64,000 nucleotides of DNA from Zhengitettix transpicula (taxonomy: Eukaryota; Arthropoda; Insecta; Orthoptera; Tetrigidae). Below are positions 13,572-24,621 of the stretch, in pieces; the first letter of the stretch is position 1; every line of letters begins with the position of its first letter. Below the pieces are notes generated by a model. The model was not told where the DNA came from and did no database searches. It saw nothing but the letters and a program-made list of their open reading frames with translations. The translations under genes and the position numbers were made by a program. The DNA is taken from the NCBI GenBank assembly GCA_037074705.1, contig CM073590.1, positions 220,440,746 to 220,504,745 on the forward strand, given 5' to 3'.

Positions 13572-16290
13572 TTTCCCCTCTCCGTGCCTTGACCAGTTTA
13601 GGAGGCCGCTGGCCGACTATTCCAATAGAAATAGCGGACAACTCTTACCGTATGCCCAAGGTCTGCGAACCCGGAACATACATCTCTCAATACTGGCCGA
13701 GGTGCCTCGGCATGTGGGAACCTTGGTTCAAAAACCAGAGAAATGTGAAGGCATCACCAAAGGTAGCCTCCTCCAGAGCTCTCTGGGAAGGTTCACCTGC
13801 GAGAGAATCCTCTCCAATATGTTTGTAGATTAAGCTGACGACAGTAGTAAAGCACTGAAAAAATTAAACACCCCATATTTTTACTCAAAATTGATTATTC
13901 ATGTACAGTGTAATGATTTCTTTGTTTTAAAATTATTATTTTTCCATCCGTTTTTCTATTGATTCTACCGAGAAATTATATAAATTAATAATTTTTATCA
14001 CAAAAAAATAATTTTATAATATAACAAATATGTATAGAAATATTTTTTATTTTATACTGAATATTTTTAATAAATTATTTATGTAAAATGTATATTGATG
14101 TTTCTTCCATAATACTTATTTAATGATATTAAACATTATTTACAACATCGGTTTTATCTCATTATAAAAAGAAAACTAGAAAAAGGTTTGCATTGAACTC
14201 GCAATTCATGCGTCACGCTGTTTGAATAAGAAAATGGTATAGTGACGAGAATCACTATCGCTCAAACTGTGGTAATCTAATTTTCACGAATAATGGGTCT
14301 TGACAATAGTCTTCTAAAAATCACCACTATCTAGAAGAGTCAGCATTCTTCAAGGTTACGATCAGTGATCAATGTTTATGAAAATTTCTCATCTTTAAAA
14401 ATGCTGCCTTACTGATATCCAGTCAATCTCAAATGTAAATCACACAAAGACAATAGCAACTGGAATTTCTCAATACAATTTAATGTTTTCCTTAGAGCTT
14501 TTGTGACTCAACTCTATTATAATTTTTACAATTTATTTGATTTTTTTTTGTATTTATAAATCATTTTACGATTACTTCATTGTTCTTTATTCACAAATAT
14601 ATTTGGCATATTTTTACATTAGACAAACACACAAGCTATTCACGTGGTGTTTTACTGTCTTGTATCTGGCTGTACGTTGTAGGGCGTCGTCCCGCGACGC
14701 AACACTTGGTTCCGTCATCCAACCAGACCAGCTCCTCCTACCAACCTTGCTCGCTACTTCATCCCGCACGAAGCAGAAGTCGTTGGGGACAGACAGACGT
14801 AAATCCGTTACGTGATGCCCTGCAATAGCACAAAAACAAGGCTGGACACTCGTGACAACAAGCACTACTCCAGTTTCTCCAAAGCAAATATTATTCATAG
14901 CTAGAAAATGAGACCTCATATGAGACACAACGCTTTTATATCAGATTATGTGACAAATTCAGGCGATTTACAACCAAATGTAAACTCGATAAATAGATGT
15001 GTGCAAATTAAGTGAATATATGTAAGAACTTTCAAATCTGCTGCTCTAGAAATTGAGAATTTCGAAGAAATGTGAGAAGCCCTCAGAGACGTTCATGTCA
15101 AAAACAAGGGTTTTATGAGACTGCAAATGTGTTGATATAAACGACAGTTATACTATCGTTAAAGAGACTGTACCTGCCAAAATTGTTTAACACGAAAATC
15201 TATGCTCGTTTAAGGAATAAACTGTCCACTGAAGCTTATTCAGTACCGTTATTTTTAAAGAAAAACTGAATTGTGGATATTATTGAATATTGCAAACTGA
15301 TTGACCGGCTGGAATTGATCTTTTACAGTAATTCAGGCGATGTAAATAGTAAAACCACTAATTAAAATCCTTCTCACAATGCTCAAGACTATGAGAATCT
15401 AAACAACATGAAAAATATTAAAAATTCTCTTTCCTGTTGCTACAGCCCTTTTTGAGCATTAGCCTCCTTAACGATAGCCTTCCATCTATATTCCTATCTA
15501 TATAAGTATACCTAATTTCTCTCTGCATCAAGTCCTGAAATTTACCTGACACATTATCCTAATTACACCCTTTTGGACATAAAAGACTTTATCTTTACAT
15601 TAGGAAATACGTCAAAACATAATTCCATAAGACATTAAAGAATGGAAATGAGCCATATATTCGAGTTTTTTAGTTTTCGATATCACTCTCATTTGACATA
15701 ACTCTGACTGCACATTGTAATATAATAGTCTACACGTGCCCTCTTATCATAACGTCTCTTCAGCATAGCGGACCTAAGAGGGCGCAACTGCAAGAACGCT
15801 GATGCAGTTAAAGACATCACTTTAGATATAGTGAGTAACGATACGCACAACATAAATCTTCACCCCTTCCGCCTAGGCAGCTGTGAAAACGCTGCGTCTA
15901 ATGAAGTCAGCATTTTAAGTGCCTTATGCAGACATGCACACGGCAGCAGAAATCTTCCTCTCTGTAAGAGTTCTCATTGGAAACTTAAAATCATCAGGGA
16001 GGGGGAAAGGAGTCTTCGAATTGTTCAGAGCTTCTAGGGAACGGGAGTCGTGATCCAACCTCCAGACGGGTCGGTGGCTCCTGGTGCTATCCGCCAGTTT
16101 GTCTTACTTTATTTTATTTCTAACTATTAAATCTCTTTATTCTTCATCAACTCTTATTTGACTGAAGTGCAGCGAAACACCAACCACTACGCCTAGGTTC
16201 AATTAGTTGAACCCGAACCCTCACGTTATCGACTTTCCTATTTCCTGTTCTTAATTCTTCCTTTATCCTCTAGATCGGTAGCCAGGTGAG
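13572..16290. other. No gene recognised; scattered GC-richer patches
   Basis: AT-rich, with GC-richer patches at about 14,640-14,900 and 15,760-16,080 that hold 70 to 104 codon ORFs on one or both strands. None shows a recognisable domain or splice-supported exon. Confidence 0.5.
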
Positions 16291-16295
16291 CTGAC

Positions 16296-16340
16296 GGAGG
16301 TATAGCTCGGTTGGTGAACGATCTATCTGGACTTCCCATT
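16296..16340 (+). other. tRNA-like A-box, possible SINE head
   Basis: GGTATAGCTCGGTTGGTGAACG resembles a tRNA A-box region, as in tRNA-derived SINE heads. I see no clear B-box (GGTTCRANNCC) at the expected distance and cannot fold a full tRNA cloverleaf, so this is not called a tRNA gene. Confidence 0.2.
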
Positions 16341-16350
16341 TCCACCTGCC

Positions 16351-16422
16351 GGAATGTTACATGATGGCAGTGCTGGAATGTTACATGGTCACAGCGGTGG
16401 AATGTTACAACATGTTTCTGAG
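16351..16422 (+). repeat. 24-bp tandem repeat, three units
   Basis: GGAATGTTACA recurs at 16351, 16375 and 16399 with an exact period of 24 bases. The spacer (TGATGGCAGTGCT or TGGTCACAGCGGT type) is partly conserved. It lies directly downstream of the tRNA-like A-box segment and may belong to the same element. Confidence 0.8.
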
Positions 16423-16622
16423 CTGTTAACTTATAAATATACTAACTTGTTTCCAATTAATCTTATTACCTATTGAAAGACCTAGGAATGTACTTCATTA
16501 TCATATACGCCTACCTTTTTAAAGTTTCCGAGTTTAATGTAGAATTTGTTTTGTGAAATATCAATGTGTATGTTTTATTACAAGCCATTCATAGAAAACT
16601 CACAACTGTATTAAATGCATTA

Positions 16623-16742
16623 AATAAAATATTCTCGGGCTTCAAACCGAGTGAGATGAATGTGCGACGTTTCAATGACGTTCACTGCAAACAAAGACTT
16701 TGCTAAAAGACGTTAACAGTGAACACTCGAGAATATTTTATT
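16623..16742. repeat. Short element with 15-bp terminal inverted repeats
   Basis: AATAAAATATTCTCG at 16623-16637 is the exact inverse of CGAGAATATTTTATT at 16728-16742. The interior holds GACGTTTCAATGACG and TTCACTG on one side and AAAAGACGTTAACAGTGAAC on the other, so the two halves are also partly inverse. The layout is that of a small non-coding fold-back element. Confidence 0.75.
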
Positions 16743-18342
16743 CAATCTTAACACTGAGAAAGACTGCATTCTTTATCAAATTCATTATTAGCAGAGTATT
16801 CCAGAGTCTCTCTCCTAAATAGAGCCCTGTTGAACTGCATCCTCTATATTTTCCCACTCTGAACTAAATAATTAACCCATACGAACTACCACGATATTAT
16901 TAATACATAAAGTAATTATAAGTAGGCGTACAGATTTTTTTAAATTAAAAAATTGTATAATGCAATTCATGCTTAAACCATTACTGTGAAAGTTAATTGC
17001 TTGATGAATCTGGTAACGTTAAACTGTTTGTTAAAATGAGAGAATTGACTGAGAGAACGATATTGTAGTTCTAATTATCCGACCTAAAACGTTGGTATTT
17101 GAAGCTACATCATCCGCGAGCGGAAGCAACCGCAGGCCTTGCAACACTTCCGTTTGGTTTTTGTCCCGAACGGGGCATGCGAAACATGCATTCATGGAGG
17201 GAATTCACTGGAATGCTGATAGATATACACTTTCGTTGCAATGAAAAATATGCATTTTCATTCGTTATTAAATATTATTTAGAAAAATCCTCCGTTATCA
17301 TCAAATATATATCATGCAATATAATTTTCATTCTATTTGTATTAACTTGAGGTACTATATACAATTTAACTTCAACAGGAAAAAAGGGGTCCTTAGCCGG
17401 AAAGTTGATAAACAAAATTAAATTAAAAAGGGTAGTTATATATACCACTAGACTAAGGTGTGCATTGCAGCTCTGAAAAGTGTAATGCAAGGGTAACATG
17501 AGCTTCATTGGTATAGCATATCTATTTTGAGGGGAAAAAATCTTATTCCCTAAAAGATTTCAGAATTTTTTCCTTTCAACTATTTTATCATGCCTAATTT
17601 TTTCTGCTGTGCACTTTTTCCGTTATATTAACTTTGTTTTGCCCACTGAACAGTCTTTTACCAGGCAGGTAAAAGATACAAACAACCATCCAAATTTTAA
17701 TGAATTTAGAGAAATAGATTTATATTAAAATAAACATTCTATAAAAATATTGTGGCAAGTCACAGAAAATGGCAGTTTTATAAGGTTTATAAAATAATTA
17801 TAATAAGGTCTTTTAATTTCTGTTCAAATCATGGCTTATTTCACACCCTTGAAGCCAACATCCTTTATTTCTCTCTTTGGAATTTGACTAAATAGTAACA
17901 AAGATACTCTTATGTCTGAATGCCTTTTTGTGTAAGATTTGGTATTCAAAAACATTATCTGCCATAATTTTTATCACTGTATATACAGATTAATAGTAAC
18001 ATGAACTCTAAATTCTTATTTATTTAACATAGTTGGACAGTCTTGGAAATATTTTTAATTAAGGCAAGAACATCAGCAATTTCCAAGGTTTTCATGTCAT
18101 TCAAGAAATGTAACCTGCCAAAAAATGTATATCTCAAAGTCTTCCATTCTCCAAAGAATGTTATTTTGCAGCATTAATTATATAAAATGTTCATCATTAT
18201 TATTAAGACACATTATTAGTTGCTCTAATATCAACTAACAAAATTAATAAAAATGCACTGAAGTATGACATCATTACAGTAACTGTATCCTCAAATATCT
18301 AACAATTACTTTATATTGCAAATTATTTACATAATTTATAAT
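16743..18342. other. No gene recognised
   Basis: AT-rich sequence without supported exons or known repeat signatures. Confidence 0.55.
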
Positions 18343-18943
18343 ATACTAGCTGGGTGCCCGGCGTTGCTCGTGTACTTATTTATATAAATTCAAAAAAGTA
18401 TTTAATTGAATACTTAAATATATTCCTTGAGTATTTCAGGATATAATCGTCAATCAGTCTTCATACATTACAAAATATTACATTGATGAAATTGTTAGCT
18501 AGACTCACAACTAATACAGCGCGAAAATTAACTTACATTTTCCCCAAGGATGGTAAAGTAATTCGTATTCTTCTTTATTATCATTCGATGGAATATTGCT
18601 GTGTAAAATTATACTTTTTATTTAAATAAAATATTTCTGCTTTAGTTCATTCCTAATAAAGGAGATATTTCCTTTGTTCGTTGCGTAGTAACGTCTTTCT
18701 CTCACGTGACGTCATTGTCTCTTGGCGCGCAGTAATTTAATATTTAATGATCACAGTTTTTAATTATAATTCTTTCCACATGTATGCTAGGCATTTCTCA
18801 CCCTCACAGTACCTTTTCTCGTGTTTTGAAGAATTTGTGTACCAATTTTTGTTGCAATCTATCCACGCTTTTAAATTTGTATAAAGAACAACGTAAATAC
18901 ATACATACATACAAATATACATCCTTTTTTTATTATATAGAAG
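18343..18943 (+). repeat. Interspersed repeat related to family A, complete-looking copy
   Basis: It opens with ACTAGCTGGGTGCCCGGCG and TTGCTCGTG, then TTTATATAAATTC. It ends with a segment of the kind often seen at the 3' end of insect non-LTR derivatives: GTGTACCAATTTTTGTTGC, CAATCTATCCACGC, then (ACAT)n and TTATTATATAGAAG. The opening matches 6767 and, more weakly, 56250. The interior differs from the copies at 3094 and 6767, so this may be a sibling subfamily. Confidence 0.7.
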
Positions 18944-20056
18944 AGAACAACAACATGCATAATAGGCAGTTGCAATGTATGAGTCAAAGTTGACAGCTAA
19001 AATGTAAAGTTAATAAAAATAACTTAGGTTGGCAATTATGTAGATAAGTTGGAATACTATTAACCAGATTTTTCATTCACTAACTGGTACAATCTGAACT
19101 GAAATTGTAGATGACAGCAAAAATTATGGAACTCAATTTCTACCACCAGGAAGTATGTGTATGGACTTCAAAACTATTCTTCCATCCAGAATTTTCTTTC
19201 TGTCTAATCAGTTTTTCTTTCCTCACATTAGCATATGCAAAAAAATTCAAACTTCCAATTCTATTACCTATTTACTTCAACTCTGCACTCCATCCCAATT
19301 TTGTCTTACATTCTACCAACCATTCAATGGAAAACCTTATTTACAATATTCAAATGTTAAAAATAATACTAATGATAAAAAATTAACAACAATCCATTTA
19401 TTTGCACAACTGGTTTCAATGGACAAAAGTAGCTCAAAATTTTGAGTATATAAAAAAATCATCCAACTTTTGTCATACAAAAATAGTGTTTTTTTAAATT
19501 AACAGCTCATCACTTAATTTGTGCCTCATCAGGTTACAAGTCACAAATTAAGCATTGAAATGTAAATTGAATAAATTCTCTTTTTTTCCTGACTTAGAAT
19601 TGGATTATATTTATTTATTATAAGTTTTCTCATTAGTCAGAATACATATTTATATATACATAAAAAATTTAAGAATAGAAAACATTTTACAAATTAACTA
19701 TATAGAATCCAAATATGACTAGATATTCTTACAGTCATGAGTTAGTACTTTGTTTGAGTAATTAAATCTATATATTTAATACAGAATCTACAAAAGGAAA
19801 CTTAAATTAATCTATTGGTATATTCACAATGTTATTTTAAAAACCATGTTCTGTATTCAACTGTTTGTCCTTTCCCTTACACAAATACCATCATTATATT
19901 TAATAAATTGAGTATAATGAAAGTATCAGGACAAAAGATGTCAAACAAATAAATGGGGAAAAATTATACAAATTTATAATTAAAGCTACAAATAAAGTGA
20001 AAAAAAATAACAAATAGATTGAATATGTAGCACAAAGCAATTTAATGAATCAGCAC
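18944..20056. other. Downstream flank of RTN4IP1, no gene recognised
   Basis: Very AT-rich. It holds only short ORFs and lies past the probable 3' end of the minus-strand RTN4IP1 gene. Confidence 0.55.
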
Positions 20057-20062
20057 TTTATT
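20057..20062 (-). terminator. Candidate polyadenylation signal, RTN4IP1 (distal)
   Basis: AATAAA on the minus strand, about 226 bases downstream of the RTN4IP1 stop codon. AT-rich sequence makes chance matches common. Confidence 0.35.
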
Positions 20063-20167
20063 CCAATTATTATTAATAAATATTGTGCTATCATGTACAT
20101 TTTATACATATAAATTAAGTAACATTCAGAAAAAATCTTAAGGTACATCATTTTCTGTCAATTCTCA

Positions 20168-20173
20168 TTTTAT
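20168..20173 (-). terminator. Candidate polyadenylation signal, RTN4IP1 (proximal)
   Basis: AATAAA on the minus strand, about 115 bases downstream of the stop codon. Either this or the hexamer at 20057 could be used. Confidence 0.35.
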
Positions 20174-20287
20174 TCATATTCACAGCCATTTTGTTTTAAT
20201 TCCAGTATCTTGGAACATATAGAATACTTTAAAATAAAATCTACAAATTTCTACAGTACATAACTAATCATTTTGTAATGTATTTCT

Positions 20288-20416
20288 TCAACTTTCAAGC
20301 TTTTGCATACATTCGTGGTCAATGACTACTTTCCCTCTCAAATGTCCGGCTTTCATTCTTTCATAAGCGCTAGGTAAATCTGAAAATGGGTAAACCTTTT
20401 CCACACATGGGGTAAC
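20288..20416 (-). CDS. RTN4IP1: RTN4IP1 exon 6 (C-terminus and stop)
   Basis: Residues 372-413 and the TGA stop at 20288-20290. It carries VYPFSDLPSAYERMKAGHLR and GKVVIDHE, the usual end of the enzyme. The acceptor is TTTTTAG/GTT. Confidence 0.94.
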   Translation of the reverse strand, partial: VTPCVEKVYPFSDLPSAYERMKAGHLRGKVVIDHECMQKLES

Positions 20417-23400
20417 CTAAAAATGTTTTAGTAAATTAATAATAATTAAAAGGAATTACATTTTATTAAAATGAGTATTCATCAGTGTCCAATAAAAATA
20501 AAAAACAGCAGTTATCCATTAGCTAGTACTGAAAATTTGTAAGTCTGAGTTTTGAAGGCATTTCTAGTCATCCTTGTGGCTGACGTTTTGTTTTTCATCA
20601 CAAACTATTTAGGCAAATGAATTAATGTGAGTTTTTTCTAAATTCTTATAAACAAGCAAGCTGAGGAAATTACAAAGGATGGAATAGATTATGGTAATTT
20701 AATTTAAACATTAAACAAAAAATTATGTTCATAAAAGTTCAAACTTTTTAAAAAATAATAAAACTTTTAAATATATAATATTTAATTTACTCTAGTTGAA
20801 AAAATTATAATTGTTGGTATTATCTACAAAATACTTTATGCCAAAATATATTTTTCAATTTTCTTTATTTGCACATTAGCTTTAAAATGAGGAAAATTAA
20901 AACAAATGAATAATTTGAAAATGCTCAGTCGGATAAATTCTCAATTCACAACCATATTATCAAATGGTTTTAACATATTAGATCAGCTTATTATATGAGA
21001 GAAGGATGCAGTTAACTGTTTTTGTAGTCAATTTTTTCCTGCTTATATGAAAATTAAATGTGGCCTGCTTTCTGCATATAGATGAAAAAAGTAGGTAATT
21101 TACTTTGGAAATTAATTAATTGCTCAATAACAATGAGATAAAAGTAAGTTATCTCACACATTCACTTCCAACTAGCAAGGGTTTGACTAGAAGCTTGCAC
21201 AAGTTCGAAAATCTAAGCAAATTAAGGGTCTCTATTAGGCAACATGATATAAAAACAAATAATTACCTTTCCTTGCTCCACAAGTTCTGTAATTTCTTGA
21301 ATTGCTGAAGTAGATGGTATAAAGAAGCCCCATCTTATGGAACTTGTACAATTCCGAATACCAGACTGTATATTAGGAGTCAAAATGTCAGCTACATTTT
21401 TCAACATCCCACCAAGAATTCCAAATTCATCCACATTCTTTAATAAAGGCGATCTTAGAGTTATATATTTAGAAAAGTTTAAAGTTTTGAGATATTGTGC
21501 ATATTTTGGACCTTTGTCTGCACCTAAACCAGCTGCATCTAGAATGATGTCATACCTAAAAACATATACAAAAGGGTAATCTGATGAATGTGAAATATTA
21601 TGCTGCGATATTTATTCTGGTTTATATTTCACTACATACTTTCCTGCCTGTTTAATGGTTTCTTCTGCATTTGCATTAGTATAATCAATGACCATATCTG
21701 CTCCCAAAGATTGCAATAAAGATACAGCATCTGTATTGCACGTAGTTACTACCTACATCAAAATAAAAAGATGGGTATTACTTATATGGTGATGCACTTC
21801 ATGATAGCATATGCAGGCAATTTTAAATCATCACACAACTTAGGAAATCAAAACAAATATAAAAATAAATGTTATGTTTTTTTTTATTAATTTATGTATG
21901 ACTAGTTAAGTTATATATTTTTGTAAAGAAATATAATATCAGTTAACATGTAATATTCTAATAAAAATTAAAAACATATCAATTATGATTTCAGCAAGTG
22001 TTTTTGTTAGTTATTTGGCTTTAAATCACACTAATAACTCACTGTAAAGTTTCATTCAAATTATGTAGCAAAGGACTATAATAATAATCAAATTTACCTC
22101 AGCCCCCCATGCTTTTAACAACTGCACAGCCATGACACCTACTCCACCTGATCCTCCAATTACAAGAACTTTCATTCTTCTAGCAGGTAATAAAAACATA
22201 TCACCTGTTACCTTTAAAGCTGACCAGGCTGTCACAGCAGTATAAAGTACAGATCCGGCTTCCAGATTATTTAAATTTGAGGGTTTTCTAAGAACCTATA
22301 AATATGAAAATCATAATTTACAGCCAAATAATATTGATGCATTTCTACATGTGATTAAAGAACCAAACTAAGGATTTTTCAGTGCAATTCCTCTACAGTT
22401 TTCAAACCAGACATTTTGATTATATGTCAAAAATTTTAATATCGGGTCCATTAATATTTACATAAAACTGATTTGTAGACAAAATACAAAAAATGATATT
22501 GAAATACAAAAATGTAAATGTGCACATCAGTATTGGGAAGCCTATGTTGAATATTCACAAAATTCAGGAGCTGTAAACATATGTTAATTAATTTTAAAGT
22601 ACATTTAACATATTGAAAAGTGAATTTATATGAGGAAAAAAATAATTTCCAATTAATGTTGAAGATAATTATCAATAATCTTTCATATTAAATAAAACTA
22701 CATATTGAAAAGAAAATTCATAATTTGAATATTTATAATGAATTGCATAAATAATGCAAAGTAACATTTAAACAAATATCACTCACCCAAGCATCTTCAG
22801 CCAAAACCATCTCTGCATGACAACCTTGCTTATGAGGGGGCAAAACACCCCAAACAACATCACCTACTTTAATGTTTCTAACATTAATTCCTTTAGATAC
22901 AACTTCTCCACAAAAGTCACGGCCAAGTATCAAAGGAAATTCTATAGTATAATCATTATGAAGACAATAACCTTCTAATTTACGCATACTATTTAATAAG
23001 ACAGATCCATAACCATCTAAACATAAAATTGGAAAGATTAATAAAAACATTACATATAAAACTATTAAATATCTTATTATCCAAACTTGTAAGGAAATTA
23101 ATAAATAACTGTTATATAAAGATAACAAAATAACTTAGGATTTGTATAATACTAATTTGTATGAAGCACATATTTGATTGAAATTTAAAAATTTCATAGC
23201 ACAAACATCCTAGTGCTAATTAAAAATATCAATCTGTATTTCATAAACTTACCAACACTTTCCAATAACAATAATAATGCTAAGAGAATGCAAGCCATAT
23301 TAGCTCAAATGAATTAATAAATAATCTTGACAGTCTAGATGAATCAGATCAACCAAACTCCAAATGGCAAAAATCTTTAAAAATGACTGCATACTATATT

Positions 23401-24621
23401 CAGGTAAACTATTGTTATCTACCATTCTTTTCTATCCATTATATTGATACGTTTTTGTATATGAAAAAAAATTACTTCCAAAATTTTAAAAAATTAATTA
23501 TTTTAATTTCAAATTATGCTATCATAGGAGGGTTGATGATTATTGGTCATATATCAATTAAAATATAATTGCAAACACACCTCAACAAAATTTAATATAT
23601 AATATAATGGCACTATAGTCCTGTGAAGTCATTGGTGCCATTTTAAAAAGAATGGCAAAATCAGATGAATATATTAGAATATATACTATTTATACTAAAT
23701 TGGTCTGGCAATAGTATTAAAAAGAACCACAACAGTTGATTGAAACATCTACAATGTTTATCAAATTTTAATGTTCAATATTAATATCTGTTTTAAGTCT
23801 GTTATATGGGTCATTAATTCCTTGTTTTGAAGAACAAAGTAGTTCATAATATTTCACAATTTTGAATATGAATATAGAATCCACATTACAAATAAATATG
23901 GTATATAGTTTCCTGAGAAACATCTCGAAATAGACTTAAGTCTTTTAATGCAACTGATTCAAAATAAAGAGTAATGCCATATATAAATATCGTCCTCCTA
24001 GTTCCAAATATGCAGAAGACAAAATAACATATTGTTGTTTCTTAGTTTCTAAATGCAGGATATGAAAATTCAATTCACTTTACCAGCATATTTTCCTCCT
24101 CTGAATAATTATTAGAAGACTAATGTAAAAATTAGTTATATTTATTTTGTAAAGGATTATACAATTTATCAGCACCAAATAATGTTTTAAATTAGATAAT
24201 AACTATAAAGTTATTAGAATTCAATGTAAAGATTCAATAGTTAAAGTCCGAAAATGCAATATTTCCAACAATGAAAATTAATTAATTATACGTAATGATC
24301 AAAAGCTATGCAATTTGTGAATTTTTGGATAAACTCACTCATCATTGCGACATCTAAAGAGTTAACAGACGATGCTATAACTCGCACAAGTAATTGAGTG
24401 TCACTCGTTCGGTTAGGGATTCTTGCAGAACTGGACAAACGCAGTTCCTCTAATTTTCCGTACGAATGTATTTCCCATGCTGACATTCTATTAGTTTCAT
24501 GCTTCTCCGAGAATGTATTTTCCGCAGAGTGTGAACTAAACTTTAATCGTCCAATTTGAATTTTACTATTAAATAATGCCCGGAGACTTTGCTTCATATT
24601 ACTTGATAAACTGAATGACAT
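20288..24621 (-). CDS. RTN4IP1: RTN4IP1 homologue, mitochondrial NADPH oxidoreductase
   Basis: Six exons join without a frame break: 24339-24621, 22787-23016, 22098-22295, 21640-21752, 21267-21555 and 20288-20416. All introns are GT-AG. The product is 413 residues, close to the usual ~400 of this medium-chain dehydrogenase/quinone oxidoreductase-like family. The first ~35 residues are rich in K, R and S with no acidic residue until the end, which suits a mitochondrial presequence. A GroES-like part follows, with SVNSLDVAMMNGYG formed across the exon 1/2 junction, then FPLILGRDFCGEVV and KVGDVVWG. The NADPH-binding Rossmann motif GGSGGVG is at residues 218-224, then LGADMVIDYT, and HLRGKVVIDHE near the C-terminus. 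In mammals the protein is an NADPH oxidoreductase of the mitochondrial matrix linked to coenzyme Q synthesis. The start is the first ATG of exon 1, the only one upstream of the presequence-like segment. Confidence 0.95.
21267..21555 (-). CDS. RTN4IP1: RTN4IP1 exon 5
   Basis: Residues 275-371. It begins by completing the AAG codon, then YDIILDAAG. It includes YITLRSPLLKNVDEFGILGG and the RWGFFIPSTSAIQEITELV region that matches the family's RWAFF segment. The donor is AAG/GTAATT. Confidence 0.93.
21640..21752 (-). CDS. RTN4IP1: RTN4IP1 exon 4
   Basis: Residues 238-274 plus two bases. It carries VVTTCNTDAVSLLQSLGAD and MVIDYTNANAEET. The donor is AAA/GTATGT. Confidence 0.92.
22098..22295 (-). 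CDS. RTN4IP1: RTN4IP1 exon 3 (NADPH-binding motif)
   Basis: Residues 172-237, 66 codons in phase 0. It contains SVLYTAVTAWSAL and the Rossmann glycine motif VLVIGGSGGVGVMAVQLLKA. The donor is GAG/GTAAAT. Confidence 0.94.
22787..23016 (-). CDS. RTN4IP1: RTN4IP1 exon 2 (GroES-like core)
   Basis: Residues 95-171. The acceptor TTTAG/ATGG completes the codon begun in exon 1. It carries GYGSVLLN, EFPLILGRDFCGEVV and GDVVWGVLPPHKQGCHAEM. The donor is TGG/GTGAGT, phase 0. Confidence 0.94.
24339..24621 (-). CDS. RTN4IP1: RTN4IP1 exon 1 (start codon, targeting peptide)
   Basis: It codes residues 1-94 plus one base. The ATG is at 24619-24621. It contains the presequence-like N-terminus, then MSAWEIHSYGKLEELRL and VRVIASSVNSLDVAMM. 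The donor is A/GTGAGT. Continuing past the donor gives a tail unlike the family, so the intron is well supported. Confidence 0.93.

Noticed and set aside
13310..13828. 172-codon plus-strand ORF as a gene
   Set aside because: It runs through repeat family F. The second copy at 58481-58701 does not keep the frame, and no domain is visible.
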